From an uncultured Rhodobacterales bacterium (GTDB lineage Bacteria > Pseudomonadota > Alphaproteobacteria > Rhodobacterales > Rhodobacteraceae): 64,000 nucleotides of DNA. Both the position numbers and the translations under genes were made by a program. Of the stretch, positions 9,337 through 18,500 are shown piece after piece. The notes beneath the pieces were generated by a model, which was not told the DNA's origin, made no database searches, and worked only from the letters and a program-made list of their open reading frames with translations. The stretch's first letter is position 1; each line of letters starts with the position of its first letter. Location: the NCBI GenBank assembly GCA_903845215.1, contig CAIMWI010000073.1, positions 1 through 64,000 on the forward strand, written 5' to 3'.

Positions 9337-11526
9337 ATGGTGCGGCACCTGCATTCCTTGCCCGGTTTGATCTTTGGGCTGATCCTTTTGGTTCTGGCCA
9401 CGACCGGTGCCATTCTGTCATTGGCCCCGATGCTGGACAGGGTGCAAGCCCCCGCTGTCAGTGGCCAAAGCGTGGCGGATGTCGCGGCGCTGGCTGTGGC
9501 GGAAAATCCCGGCCTGACACGGCTGCACCGCAGCCCGAACGGCGTGATCTCTGCCGCGATCAAGGCCAAGCTGTTCTTTCAGACGGTCACGATTGACCAT
9601 GCCACCGGCAAAGCCACCGGCCCTGCGGGGCCGGGGGGCTTTTTGGACTGGATCAAGGAACTGCATCGGTCGTTCTTTCTGGATCAGGCGGGGCACGGCA
9701 TTGCGGGTGTTAGTGCGGGTGTGATGCTGGTTCTGGCTGCCAGCGGTTTGGTATTGGTGGCCACCGCCTTGGGCGGATGGCGGCGGATGGGGCAAAGGGT
9801 GCGCGCGCCCGGTGCGCGGGGATTGCATGCGCGGGTGGCGCGACTGGCTGTGGTGGGGTTGGTGGTCTCGGCCCTGACGGGCGGCTATATGTCGCTTGTG
9901 ACGTTTGGGTTTATCAATGACGGCACGCAGGTCGAGGCGGCTTTTCCAGACAAGGTGGCGACGGGCAGCGCCTTGGCTGTGGGGCAATTGCAAGCCTTGC
10001 AAGCTGTGCCCTTGGCCGATCTGCGCGATCTGACCTTTCCGGCGGCGGGCGATCCGACGGGTGCCTTCCTGGTCCAAACCGCCACGGGCGAAGGCTATGT
10101 CGATCAGGTCAGCGGCCAGATGCTAAACTGGACCGAATACGGCACCGCACGGCAAATCTGGGAGATGATTTACAAGCTGCACACGGGCCAAGGCCTGTGG
10201 ATGGTTGGTCTGGTGCTGGGCCTGTCGGCGTTGGCGGTGCCCGTGCTGTCGGCGACAGGCACAGCGATCTGGTGGGCGCGCCGGCAATCCAAGCCGCGCT
10301 TGCGCCATACGGTGCGGGCGGCGGTGGCGGATCTGGTGATCTTGGTCGGCTCTGAAGGGGGCACGACATGGGGCTATGCTGCGGCCGTGTCTAAAGCGCT
10401 GCACCAGCACGGCCTGAAGGTTCATGTCGCCGCCATGAACGATCTGGCCCACTATCCGCAAGCGGGCGGGTTGATCTTGATGACCGCGACCTACGGCGAC
10501 GGCGTGGCCCCCGCCAGTGCGGCGCGGTTCTTGGATAAGTTGGCGCACTATCAAAGTAGCGTGCCCGTGGCCATTCTGGCCTTTGGCGACCGGATGTTTG
10601 CCAATTTCTGCGGCTACGGCGATCAGGTTTTTGCCGCGGTGGATGCGGCGGGGTTGCCAAGGTTTTTGCCCATGGCGCGGGTTGACCGCCAATCCGCCGC
10701 TGATTTCAACGCTTGGGTGCAAGATCTGGGCACGCTGTTGGGCCTGACCTTAAAGCCGGATTTGCAGATCCAGCGACCGAAGACGACAAAACTGGACCTG
10801 GTGGCCCGTCACGATTACGGGCTTCAGGTGCAAGCCCCCACAACGGTGCTGCGCTTTCTAATGCGCCGCCCTGCAGGGTGGCGCGGGGTGTTTGCGCCTG
10901 CGCCTGCCTATGCAGCGGGCGATCTGTTGGGGCTGATGCCGCCGGGCAGCGATGTGCCAAGATTGTACTCGCTCGCCTCGTCACGCCGCGATGGGTTTGT
11001 CGAGATTGCCGTGCGCAAGATGCCGGGGGGGGTCTGCTCGGGCTGGTTGCACGATCTGGCAATCGGGGCGCAGATTGACGCCTTTATCCGCCCCAACCCC
11101 GCCTTTCGCCCGCAGCCGCAGGGGCCCGTCATCATGATTGCCGCAGGCACGGGGCTTGGGCCAATGGTAGGGTTTCTGCGCAGCATGGACCAAGGGCGCG
11201 GGGCAGAGCTGTATTTCGGCGCGCGTGATCCGGCGTCGGATTACCTGTACGAACAGGTCTTGGCCGATGCAGTGGCCCAAGGCCGTCTGTCGCGCCTGAC
11301 CACGGCCTTTAGCCGCGTGCAAGACCGCGCCTATGTGCAAGACCGCTTGCGCCAAGATGCCGCCCATTTGGCCGAACAGATCCAACGCGGCGGGCTGGTG
11401 CTGGTTTGCGGATCAATTGCCATGGCCCGCGCGGTGGCGGTTGAATTTGACACAGCCCTTGCCCCGCTGGGCCTTTCGGTTGCAGCCCTGCGGGCCGAAG
11501 GGCGCTATCTTGAGGATGTCTATTGA
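9337..11526 (+). CDS. PepSY-TM / flavodoxin / NADPH-flavin reductase fusion
   Basis: A 729-residue membrane flavoprotein. PepSY-TM part: helices near 9-33, 122-146, 167-190 and 275-312. A flavodoxin-like FMN domain runs from about 328 (ILVGSEGGTTWG, TATYGDG). A ferredoxin-NADP reductase-type FAD/NADPH module follows (RLYSLASS near 541, AAGTGLGPMVGFLRS near 599, final EGRYLEDVY). It resembles sulfite reductase alpha/CPR reductases tethered to the membrane. It probably moves electrons from cytoplasmic NADPH through FAD and FMN across the membrane to periplasmic carriers such as the DUF2271 protein. Confidence 0.88.
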   Translation: MVRHLHSLPGLIFGLILLVLATTGAILSLAPMLDRVQAPAVSGQSVADVAALAVAENPGLTRLHRSPNGVISAAIKAKLFFQTVTIDHATGKATGPAGPGGFLDWIKELHRSFFLDQAGHGIAGVSAGVMLVLAASGLVLVATALGGWRRMGQRVRAPGARGLHARVARLAVVGLVVSALTGGYMSLVTFGFINDGTQVEAAFPDKVATGSALAVGQLQALQAVPLADLRDLTFPAAGDPTGAFLVQTATGEGYVDQVSGQMLNWTEYGTARQIWEMIYKLHTGQGLWMVGLVLGLSALAVPVLSATGTAIWWARRQSKPRLRHTVRAAVADLVILVGSEGGTTWGYAAAVSKALHQHGLKVHVAAMNDLAHYPQAGGLILMTATYGDGVAPASAARFLDKLAHYQSSVPVAILAFGDRMFANFCGYGDQVFAAVDAAGLPRFLPMARVDRQSAADFNAWVQDLGTLLGLTLKPDLQIQRPKTTKLDLVARHDYGLQVQAPTTVLRFLMRRPAGWRGVFAPAPAYAAGDLLGLMPPGSDVPRLYSLASSRRDGFVEIAVRKMPGGVCSGWLHDLAIGAQIDAFIRPNPAFRPQPQGPVIMIAAGTGLGPMVGFLRSMDQGRGAELYFGARDPASDYLYEQVLADAVAQGRLSRLTTAFSRVQDRAYVQDRLRQDAAHLAEQIQRGGLVLVCGSIAMARAVAVEFDTALAPLGLSVAALRAEGRYLEDVY

Positions 11527-12452
11527 CCCTGCGCACCCTATCCGGCCCCGCGATGGGCAGCCGCTGGACGGTGCGGCTGGCGTGTGACAATGCGCAGGCC
11601 GCTGTCTTGACGACGCTTTGCGCCCAAGCCGTGGAGGCGGTGGAACAGCAAACCAGCCACTGGCGCGCCGACAGCGACCTGAACCGCCTGAATGGTGCGC
11701 CCTTGGGCGCGTGGGTTGACCTGCCCGCGCATCTGATGTGCGTGTTAGAGATGTCGGCCAAGATTGCCCGCACCTCGGACGGGGTGTTTGACATTGGTGT
11801 GGGCGCTTTGGTGCAGGCTTGGGGCTTTGGGCCGGCGCAGGGCGTGGCGGATACTGCGGCGATTGGGGCCATGATGGGCAAAGCCATCCGCAGTTCTGAG
11901 GCGCTGGAACTGGACATGGCCGCAAACCGTGCCCGAAAAACTGCTGCGATGACGCTGGATCTGTCGGGCATTGCCAAGGGCTACGGCGTGGATGTGCTGG
12001 CCGACGTGGTGGGCAAGGCGGGGGTGAGCCAGTTCTTATGCGGGCTAGACGGCGAGTTCGTCGCGCGGGGCACGCGCCCTGATGGCCAGCCTTGGGCCAT
12101 AGCCCTTGAACAGCCCGACCCCACCCGCCGCGCAGGGCGCAGTATGATTGACCTGCGTGACCGCGCTATTGCCACCTCGGGCAGCTATCGGCATTTTGTG
12201 ACGTTGGGTGATCTGCGGGTGTCGCATACGATGAACCCGCGCACCGGTGGGCCTGCGGTGGGAAAACTGGTGTCTGTCAGCGTGCTGCATGACAGCTGTA
12301 TGCAGGCCGATGCTTGGGCGACCGTGCTGATGGTGCTGGGCGATCAGGCCGGACCAGAGTTTGCCAAGGCCCAAGGGTTGCAGGCGATTTTCTTGGCCGA
12401 GGTGGGCGGCGAGATCCGCGAAACGCTGACGGGGTTTTCGCCTGCCCGGTAG
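11523..12452 (+). CDS. apbE: FAD:protein FMN transferase ApbE
   Basis: A 309-residue ApbE-family enzyme that transfers FMN from FAD to Thr/Ser of target proteins. Visible motifs: SGPAMGSRWTV at the N-terminus, DLSGIAKGYGVD near 145, TSGSYRHF, and HTMNPRTGG near 234. The start is TTG at 11523, overlapping the previous stop (TTGA). An in-frame stop at 11511-11513 rules out any longer N-terminus, so there is no signal peptide or lipobox, unlike many periplasmic ApbE proteins. Context points to the DUF2271 protein as substrate. Confidence 0.88.
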   Translation: MTLRTLSGPAMGSRWTVRLACDNAQAAVLTTLCAQAVEAVEQQTSHWRADSDLNRLNGAPLGAWVDLPAHLMCVLEMSAKIARTSDGVFDIGVGALVQAWGFGPAQGVADTAAIGAMMGKAIRSSEALELDMAANRARKTAAMTLDLSGIAKGYGVDVLADVVGKAGVSQFLCGLDGEFVARGTRPDGQPWAIALEQPDPTRRAGRSMIDLRDRAIATSGSYRHFVTLGDLRVSHTMNPRTGGPAVGKLVSVSVLHDSCMQADAWATVLMVLGDQAGPEFAKAQGLQAIFLAEVGGEIRETLTGFSPAR

Positions 12453-12466
12453 GGGGGATGCGGGGT

Positions 12467-13711
12467 CTAGCCTAAGGGCAAAACCAAAATGGCGCGAAAG
12501 TCGTTGACGTTGGTCAGGGTGGGGCCTGTCACCACCTGATCGCCGATCGCCGCAAAGAAACTATGGGCATCGTTGCGGGCCAAAGCCAGCGCAGGATCAA
12601 CCCCCACAGCCTGCGCCTTGGCCAAGGTATCGGGGCCAATCAAGGCTCCGGCCACCTCTGCCGCGCCATCCACGCCGTCGGTGTCGCAGGCGATGGCGTG
12701 GATGCCCTCGGCGCCTTGCAGCGCCAGCGCCAAGGCCAAGCAAAATTCGGCATTCGGTCCGCCAATACCGTCGCCGCGCCGTGTGACGGTCAACTCGCCG
12801 CCTGACAGCAGCAAAACGGGGGCATCGCTGCGGGCTTGCAGTCCGGTTTGGGCCAGTGTCGCGGCCACGTCACGCGCTTCGCCCTCCAACGCGTCGCCTA
12901 ACATGATCACGCGAAGGCCTTCGGCCTTGGCCATAGCCTGCGCAGCGACCAAAGATTGCGCAGGGGCTGCATAAATGCGGTTGGTGGTGCGCGACAGGCG
13001 CGGATCAGCGGGGGGGATCACGCCTGTGGGCCGGCTGAGCGCATCCAACGCCGCAGCGGGCACTTTGGCCCCCCATTGCGCCAAGATCGCCAAAGCCTGA
13101 TCCGGCGTCGATGCATCCCCCACCGTGGGGCCTGACCCGATAAAGGCCATATCATCCCCTGGCACGTCCGAGATCATCAGGGCCAGCACCTGCGCCGGAT
13201 AGGCCGCCGCCGCCAACTGGCCGCCTTTGACCCGGCTGAGATGCTTGCGCACCGTGTTCATCTGCGCAATCGGCGCACCGCAAGCCAGCAGCGCCGCATT
13301 CACCGCCTGTTTTTCCGCCAGACTGACGCCCTCGACAGGGGCGACCAGCAGGGCAGAGGCCCCGCCCGAGATCAGCGCTAGAACAAAATCACCCTCACCC
13401 AAGCCGCCCAGCAGCGCCAGCATATCCGCCGTGGCCTTGGCCCCTGCGGCATCCGGCACAGGATGGGCCGCTTCGACGATCTTGATGCTTTTGCAGGGGC
13501 GACCATAGCCGTAGCGGGTGATCACCAGCCCTTCGCAGGGGCCCCAGACCGATTCAACCGCTTCGGCCATGCGGGCCGAGGCTTTGCCCGCCCCCACAAC
13601 CACCACCCGCCCCGCAGGCTTGGGCGGCAAATGGGCGGCCAACGATCGCATCGGGTCGGCCACTTCGACCGCTTTGTCAAACAGCGCACGCAGCAGCGGG
13701 TCTGGGGTCAT
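12467..13711 (-). CDS. Glycerate 2-kinase, type II (MOFRL family)
   Basis: A 414-residue protein of full family length. The N-terminal DUF4147 domain has VVVGAGKASARMAEAVE and LISGGASALL; the C-terminal MOFRL domain has LLLSGGELTVT, NAEFCLALALAL and CDTDGVDGA. These enzymes phosphorylate D-glycerate to 2-phosphoglycerate; older annotations call them hydroxypyruvate reductase (TtuD). It is the last gene of the LacI operon, with its ATG overlapping the LacI stop. It suggests that the pathway ends in glycerate feeding lower glycolysis. Confidence 0.9.
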   Translation of the reverse strand: MTPDPLLRALFDKAVEVADPMRSLAAHLPPKPAGRVVVVGAGKASARMAEAVESVWGPCEGLVITRYGYGRPCKSIKIVEAAHPVPDAAGAKATADMLALLGGLGEGDFVLALISGGASALLVAPVEGVSLAEKQAVNAALLACGAPIAQMNTVRKHLSRVKGGQLAAAAYPAQVLALMISDVPGDDMAFIGSGPTVGDASTPDQALAILAQWGAKVPAAALDALSRPTGVIPPADPRLSRTTNRIYAAPAQSLVAAQAMAKAEGLRVIMLGDALEGEARDVAATLAQTGLQARSDAPVLLLSGGELTVTRRGDGIGGPNAEFCLALALALQGAEGIHAIACDTDGVDGAAEVAGALIGPDTLAKAQAVGVDPALALARNDAHSFFAAIGDQVVTGPTLTNVNDFRAILVLPLG

Positions 13712-14718
13712 AGGGCACCTAAGCTAGAGCCGCGCACAATCAGGCGCACGGGGGTGTGAACTTCCGGCGGGGGCAGGACGCCGTCTTCCAGCCAAGCAAG
13801 GATCGTCTGCGCCACCCCCGCGCCAAAGCCCGCGATATCGCAATGCACCGAGGTCAGCGCTGGATAGACCTGCGCGCAGTCTTCGATATCGTCAAAGCCG
13901 ATTAGGCGAAACTCGCGCCCAACGGGGCGGCCTTGTTCAGCAAAGCCTGCCAGCATGCCCAGCGCGACAAGGTCGTTAAAGCAGATTGCGGCGTCAATGT
14001 TGGGATAGGTTCGGGCCAGATCAAACGCTGTTGCGCGGCCAAAGGCGCGCGTGGCGCGGCCGTGCAGCGCAAGTGGGGATATACCCTGCGCGTGAAGGGC
14101 GCAAAGATAGCCTGATAGGCGCTCTTGCGTCACGGCGCGGCCCTCTTGGCCGCCGACAAAGGCGATATTCTGCGCGCCGCAGTCTAGCAAATGCTGCGCA
14201 GCAATTTCACCGCCCCGTCGGTAATCTGGCGCGGTAAAGGGGAACGTTCCAACCCGAGGGTCTACCTTTCGAAGAACCTGCATGACGGGCAATCCTGCAC
14301 GGTGCAGGGGGTCAAAGGTGGTCTCTTCGGCCCCATAGGTGGGCGAGATCACCAAGGCGCTGACGCCGTGTTCGATCATCGACCCCACCACTTGGGCTTG
14401 CAGCATCGGGTCTTCGTCTGTGTTGGCGATGACGGTGGCATAGCCGCGCTGCGACAGCGCCATTTGCAACGAGGTGGCGAATTCGGCAAAGAACGGGTTG
14501 CGCAGATCGTTGATCACCACGCCAATCAGCCCCACGCGGTTTGACCGCAGATTGGCCGCGTTGCGGTTGTAGACATAGCCTAGGTCGGCCATTGCCCGTT
14601 GCACCGCCTGTCGGGTTGCGGCCTTAACCGCCGGGCTTTTCTGAAAGACCAGACTGACGGTAGATTTCGACACCCCCGCCGCGCGCGCCACATCTACAAT
14701 GGTGGGCCGTCTGCTCAT
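13708..14718 (-). CDS. LacI family transcriptional regulator
   Basis: A 336-residue regulator. The N-terminal helix-turn-helix is IVDVARAAGVSKSTVSLVF, followed by the hinge helix region (NRNAANLRSNRVGLIGVV) and a periplasmic-binding-protein-like sugar domain (FNDLVALGMLAGF, GFDDIEDC). It overlaps both neighbours by four bases. LacI proteins usually repress their own catabolic operon and respond to a sugar or early intermediate. No clear palindromic LacI operator was found in the gaps of this operon. Confidence 0.93.
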   Translation of the reverse strand: MSRRPTIVDVARAAGVSKSTVSLVFQKSPAVKAATRQAVQRAMADLGYVYNRNAANLRSNRVGLIGVVINDLRNPFFAEFATSLQMALSQRGYATVIANTDEDPMLQAQVVGSMIEHGVSALVISPTYGAEETTFDPLHRAGLPVMQVLRKVDPRVGTFPFTAPDYRRGGEIAAQHLLDCGAQNIAFVGGQEGRAVTQERLSGYLCALHAQGISPLALHGRATRAFGRATAFDLARTYPNIDAAICFNDLVALGMLAGFAEQGRPVGREFRLIGFDDIEDCAQVYPALTSVHCDIAGFGAGVAQTILAWLEDGVLPPPEVHTPVRLIVRGSSLGAL

Positions 14719-15878
14719 GCCATGCCGTGCAGCGCCAAAAGCGTCGTCATGCGCTGCTTGGCCAGATCGGGCGCGGTCAAAAGCCCCGCCTGATCAGCCA
14801 AGCGAAAGACCTGCGCGTAATGCGTGATCTCGCGGCTGGATTGCAGGCCGGCGGGCATGATGAAATGGCGCTGCGTGCCGTTCAGCCACGACAAAAAGGC
14901 GATGCCCGCTTTGTAAAACCGCGTGGGGGCTTTAAAAATCTCGCGGCTTAGTGGCACGGTGGGGGCCAGCAGGCGGTGATAGGCCGGCAAATCGCCCAAG
15001 GCCAAAGCTTCAAGCGCCTGCGAGGCGGCGGGGGCGATGGCCGCGAAAATGCCAAGCAGCGCGTGAGAGAAGCGGGTGCCATCGCCGGCGATCAAGTCGG
15101 CATAGTTGAAGTCATCGCCGGTATAAAGCCGCACGCCAGCAGGCAGACGGGCGCGGAAAGATTCTTCATGCGCTTGATCTAGAAGGGAAATCTTTATTCC
15201 GTCCAACTTGGCGGGGTTTTCGGCGATCAAGCCCAGCACAAAATCAGACGCCGTGGCCACATCGCGGCTGCCCCAATAGCCCGCCAAGGCCGGATCGAAC
15301 ATATCGCCCAGCCAGTGCAACACAACCGGGTCGCGTGCGCCGTCGATCAGGCGGCGGTAGACTGTGTGATAGGCGGTCTGATCCGCACCCATGGCGGGAA
15401 AGGCGCGGCTGGCCATCAAGATCAACTGGCCACCGGCGGCTTCAATCACTTCGGCTTGGGACTCGTAGGCCGCAATGATCGCAGAGGTATCGCGCAAATC
15501 CGCCAGCGCCATATGGTCTGTCCCCGCACCACAGGCCACGCGCGGGGCCAAAGGATGCGCCTTGGCAGCGCGCATCGTGCGGGTGATCAGCTCTTTTGCG
15601 GTGGCCCAATCCACGCCCATGCCGCGTTGGGCGGTATCCATCGCCTCGGCCAGCCCTAGGCCTTGATCCCACAGGCCAGTGCGAAAGGCCAAGGTGGCGT
15701 CCCAGTCGACGGCGGGTCTTGTATCCCATGGGCTGCGCTCGGCCATGGGGTCGCTTATGATATGTGCTGCGGCAAAGGCGGTGCGGGTTAACGCCACACG
15801 CGGGGCGCGGGGCACAAGGGGGGTGCCTTGCAAGGTATAAGGCGCAAGGGTGCCGTCATAGGTTGGCAGATGCAGCAT
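14715..15878 (-). CDS. DUF993 protein, dihydrodipicolinate synthase-like barrel
   Basis: A 387-residue protein of the DUF993 family, distantly related to the DapA/aldolase class I (beta/alpha)8 barrels. YTGDDFNYADLIAGDGTRFSHALLG near 270-295 and a Lys-containing strand (LDGIKISLLD) are the recognisable core; Lys in ISLL could be the Schiff-base residue (inference). Encoded between a Dabb protein and LacI in a tight operon. An aldol cleavage giving a 2-3 carbon fragment would fit with the downstream glycerate kinase. No biochemical function is established for this exact protein. Confidence 0.75.
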   Translation of the reverse strand: MLHLPTYDGTLAPYTLQGTPLVPRAPRVALTRTAFAAAHIISDPMAERSPWDTRPAVDWDATLAFRTGLWDQGLGLAEAMDTAQRGMGVDWATAKELITRTMRAAKAHPLAPRVACGAGTDHMALADLRDTSAIIAAYESQAEVIEAAGGQLILMASRAFPAMGADQTAYHTVYRRLIDGARDPVVLHWLGDMFDPALAGYWGSRDVATASDFVLGLIAENPAKLDGIKISLLDQAHEESFRARLPAGVRLYTGDDFNYADLIAGDGTRFSHALLGIFAAIAPAASQALEALALGDLPAYHRLLAPTVPLSREIFKAPTRFYKAGIAFLSWLNGTQRHFIMPAGLQSSREITHYAQVFRLADQAGLLTAPDLAKQRMTTLLALHGMA

Positions 15879-15881
15879 GGG

Positions 15882-16193
15882 TCAAGCCACCTTCAAATCA
15901 AAGACCAAAAGCCCGTCGATCCCGCCTTGGGCATGGGCCACCAACTGCGCGCCAAAAGCCTTGTGGTCGGGATCGTCGGCATAGGTTTGCAGCGCGTCCC
16001 ATCCGGTAAAGTCGATGGTGAAGACGTGCAGATAGCCGCGTTCGATCTGCTCGGGGCTTTCGGATCGGCCTGCGGCATAGGAAAGCATGCCGGGCAGTTT
16101 GGCCGCTAAATGGGGAAGGGCGGCGAAGATCGAGGAAATCTCGTCCTCGGTCACACTCGGTTGAAAGCGGATCAAAACGATGTGGCGGATCAT
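15882..16193 (-). CDS. Dabb (stress-responsive alpha/beta barrel) domain protein
   Basis: A 103-residue ferredoxin-like single-domain protein. It opens with the typical MIRHIVLIRFQPSVTEDEI and contains YAAGRSESPEQIERGYLHVFTIDF and DHKAFGAQL. Dabb proteins form dimeric barrels and in catabolic operons may act as small isomerases, cyclases or lyases. Its start overlaps the stop of the upstream GMC gene by four bases. Substrate unknown. Confidence 0.85.
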   Translation of the reverse strand: MIRHIVLIRFQPSVTEDEISSIFAALPHLAAKLPGMLSYAAGRSESPEQIERGYLHVFTIDFTGWDALQTYADDPDHKAFGAQLVAHAQGGIDGLLVFDLKVA

Positions 16194-17761
16194 GCTTGGC
16201 CCCTGATCATATCGGCTGCCTTTTCCGCGATCATGATCGTGGCGGCATTGGTGTTGGAAGACACAACGCTGGGCATGATCGACGCATCCACCACCCGCAG
16301 CCCTTCGATGCCATTAAAGCGCAGCTGCGGGTCGACCACGGCGGCGGGGTCTGATCCCATGCGGCAGGTGCCTGCGGGGTGATGGTCGGTCTTGGCATGG
16401 GCGCAGGCATAGTTGAAATAATCTTCGTCGGTTTGCACATCAGGGCCGGGCAGGCGTTCGGCCAGCACAAAGGGTTTAAGCGCGTCTTGGCGCATGATCT
16501 CACGCGCCAGTTTCAGGCCTCTTATCGACATCTCGCGGTCGTAAGGATCAGCCCAATAATTGGGGTCGATCAGGGGGGCTGCCAGCGGATCGGCACTTGC
16601 CAGCCGCACCGTGCCGCGTGATCTGGGCCGCAGATAGGCCGAATTCAACGTGACCCCGCCTTGCGGCATCGCGGCCACCCCCGCCTCGATCCCCGAGCCT
16701 AGGCCCAGATGCAGTTGAATATCGGGCGAGCGGGCGTTGGGGTCGGCATACCAAAACCCCCCCGTCTCGAACAAGCTGGAGGCCACGGGCCCCTTGCGCG
16801 TCAGCAGATATTGCAGCGCGGCCAAAGCCGACAGGTGCGGCTTGGCGAAGCGGTCGTAGGTGTGCGGGCCAGTGCATTCGGCGATAACAAACAGGTCGAC
16901 ATGGTCTTGCAGGTTGGCCCCAACGCCGGGTTGGTCAAAAACCACAGGAACCCCAAGACTGCGCAGATGTTCCGCAGGCCCGATCCCCGACAGTTGCAAC
17001 AGGCGTGGCGAGCCGATGGCTCCCGCCGACAAGATCACCTCACCCGCCCGCACAATGCCTTGACCGGCTAGGTCTACCCCCGTGGCACGGCCTTGGTCGA
17101 CCACAACCCGCAGCACCTGAGCACCCGTGATTACCGTTAGATTCGCCCGCTTCTCGGCTGGCCGCAGATAGGCCACGGCGGTGGAGGAGCGGCGGTAGTT
17201 CTTTTGCGTCAGCTGGTAAAAGCCCACGCCGTCTTGCTCCTCTCCGGTCATATCCAGATTGCGCGGAATGCCCAGCTGGGCGGCGGCGGCGAAATAGGCA
17301 TCGCAGATGGGCAAAGGCGCGCGGGGCTGGCTGACACCTAACGGGCCGCCTTGGCCGTGGTAGCGGTTGGCGTGGGTGTCGTTATCCTCGGCCTTGCGGA
17401 AATAGGGCAGGATGTCGTCATAGCCCCAGCCGGTGCAGCCCGCCTGCCGCCATTCGTCATAATCCAGCGCATTGCCGCGGGTGTAGATCTGCGCATTGAT
17501 AGAAGACCCACCGCCGATCACCTTGGCTTGGGTATAGCGGATCACCATATCTTTCATGTGGCGCTGCGGGGTGGTGTACCAGCCCCATGATCCGATGCCC
17601 TTGGTCATCTTCGCAAAGCCTGCGGGAAGGTGGTAAAACGGGTGGCGGTCGCGCCCGCCCGCCTCTAGCAGCAAGACGCGGCGGGTGGGGTCTTCGGTTA
17701 GGCGCGCGGCCAGAACCGATCCGGCCGAGCCACCGCCGATGATGATGGTGTCGTATTCCAT
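16190..17761 (-). CDS. GMC-family FAD oxidoreductase (choline dehydrogenase-like)
   Basis: A 523-residue flavoprotein. The N-terminal FAD dinucleotide fold is YDTIIIGGGSAGSVLAARL, with GMC signature 1 (IGGGSSINAQIYTRG) and signature 2 (GAIGSPRLLQLSGIGP). HHPAGTCRMG near residue 459 carries the catalytic His, and the C-terminus is VSSNTNAATIMIAEKAAD. The start at 17761 (MEYDTI) lies one base after the SDR stop; upstream extensions would add a Trp/Pro-rich tail unlike the family. It oxidises a primary or secondary alcohol, probably on a sugar-derived substrate. Confidence 0.9.
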   Translation of the reverse strand: MEYDTIIIGGGSAGSVLAARLTEDPTRRVLLLEAGGRDRHPFYHLPAGFAKMTKGIGSWGWYTTPQRHMKDMVIRYTQAKVIGGGSSINAQIYTRGNALDYDEWRQAGCTGWGYDDILPYFRKAEDNDTHANRYHGQGGPLGVSQPRAPLPICDAYFAAAAQLGIPRNLDMTGEEQDGVGFYQLTQKNYRRSSTAVAYLRPAEKRANLTVITGAQVLRVVVDQGRATGVDLAGQGIVRAGEVILSAGAIGSPRLLQLSGIGPAEHLRSLGVPVVFDQPGVGANLQDHVDLFVIAECTGPHTYDRFAKPHLSALAALQYLLTRKGPVASSLFETGGFWYADPNARSPDIQLHLGLGSGIEAGVAAMPQGGVTLNSAYLRPRSRGTVRLASADPLAAPLIDPNYWADPYDREMSIRGLKLAREIMRQDALKPFVLAERLPGPDVQTDEDYFNYACAHAKTDHHPAGTCRMGSDPAAVVDPQLRFNGIEGLRVVDASIMPSVVSSNTNAATIMIAEKAADMIRGQA

Positions 17762-17762
17762 G

Positions 17763-18500
17763 TCACAACCTGCTGATTGAAAGCCCGCCGTCCACTGGCA
17801 GGACGGCCCCATTGGCAAAAGCCATCTGCCCCAGTGCCAAGGGCACGGCGACAGCCCCGATATCGGCGGGCTGGCCCCACCGCGCGGCGGGCACCAACCC
17901 ATCGGCGATGCGGGCAGAGTATTTGTCGTGGACCGCTGCCGTCATCGCCGTGTCGATAATGCCCGGCCGCAGGTCAAACACGCCTACGCCGTGCGGCGCC
18001 ATCCGCACGGCGAAAAGCTGCGCCATGGTGGCAGCGGCGGATTTCGACAGGCAGTATTCCGCCCGCTCGACCGAGATCATCTGCGCGCTGACCGAGGTGA
18101 CAAACAGCATCGACCTGTAGTGGTCCGACGGCGTAGTCAGCATTCGCCGCGCCACCTCTTGCGCCAGAAAGAACGCGCCGCGCAGGTTGATGCCCATGAC
18201 ATGGTCAAAGCTTTCCGCCGTCAGGGTCAGCATATCGCCACGTTGCCGTGCCGGAACGCCTGCGTTTGACACAAAGCAGGTCACATCGCCCACCGCATCC
18301 AACAAAGCGGCAGGATCGCCGCCCAAAAGATCATGCCGCAGATACCGCGCAGCGGGCAGCACCCTCAAGGCCGATTGCACAGCTTGCGCGTCCGCGTCCA
18401 GCTCTGCCGCCATCACCACCCCAAAGCCTGCAGCCGACAGGGCTTGGGCAATGCCCAGCCCGATGCCCTGCTGCCCGCCGGTGATCAGCGCCGTTTTCAT
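17763..18500 (-). CDS. SDR family oxidoreductase
   Basis: A 245-residue short-chain dehydrogenase. TGGQQGIGLGIA near residues 7-18 binds NAD(P), SNAG is in the core, YCLSKSAAATMAQ holds the catalytic Tyr/Lys, and NGAVLPVDGGLSI is the usual C-terminus. It overlaps the upstream GMC gene by four bases and is one base from the next. Together with two GMC enzymes this gives three oxidoreductases for one pathway. Confidence 0.92.
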   Translation of the reverse strand: MKTALITGGQQGIGLGIAQALSAAGFGVVMAAELDADAQAVQSALRVLPAARYLRHDLLGGDPAALLDAVGDVTCFVSNAGVPARQRGDMLTLTAESFDHVMGINLRGAFFLAQEVARRMLTTPSDHYRSMLFVTSVSAQMISVERAEYCLSKSAAATMAQLFAVRMAPHGVGVFDLRPGIIDTAMTAAVHDKYSARIADGLVPAARWGQPADIGAVAVPLALGQMAFANGAVLPVDGGLSISRL

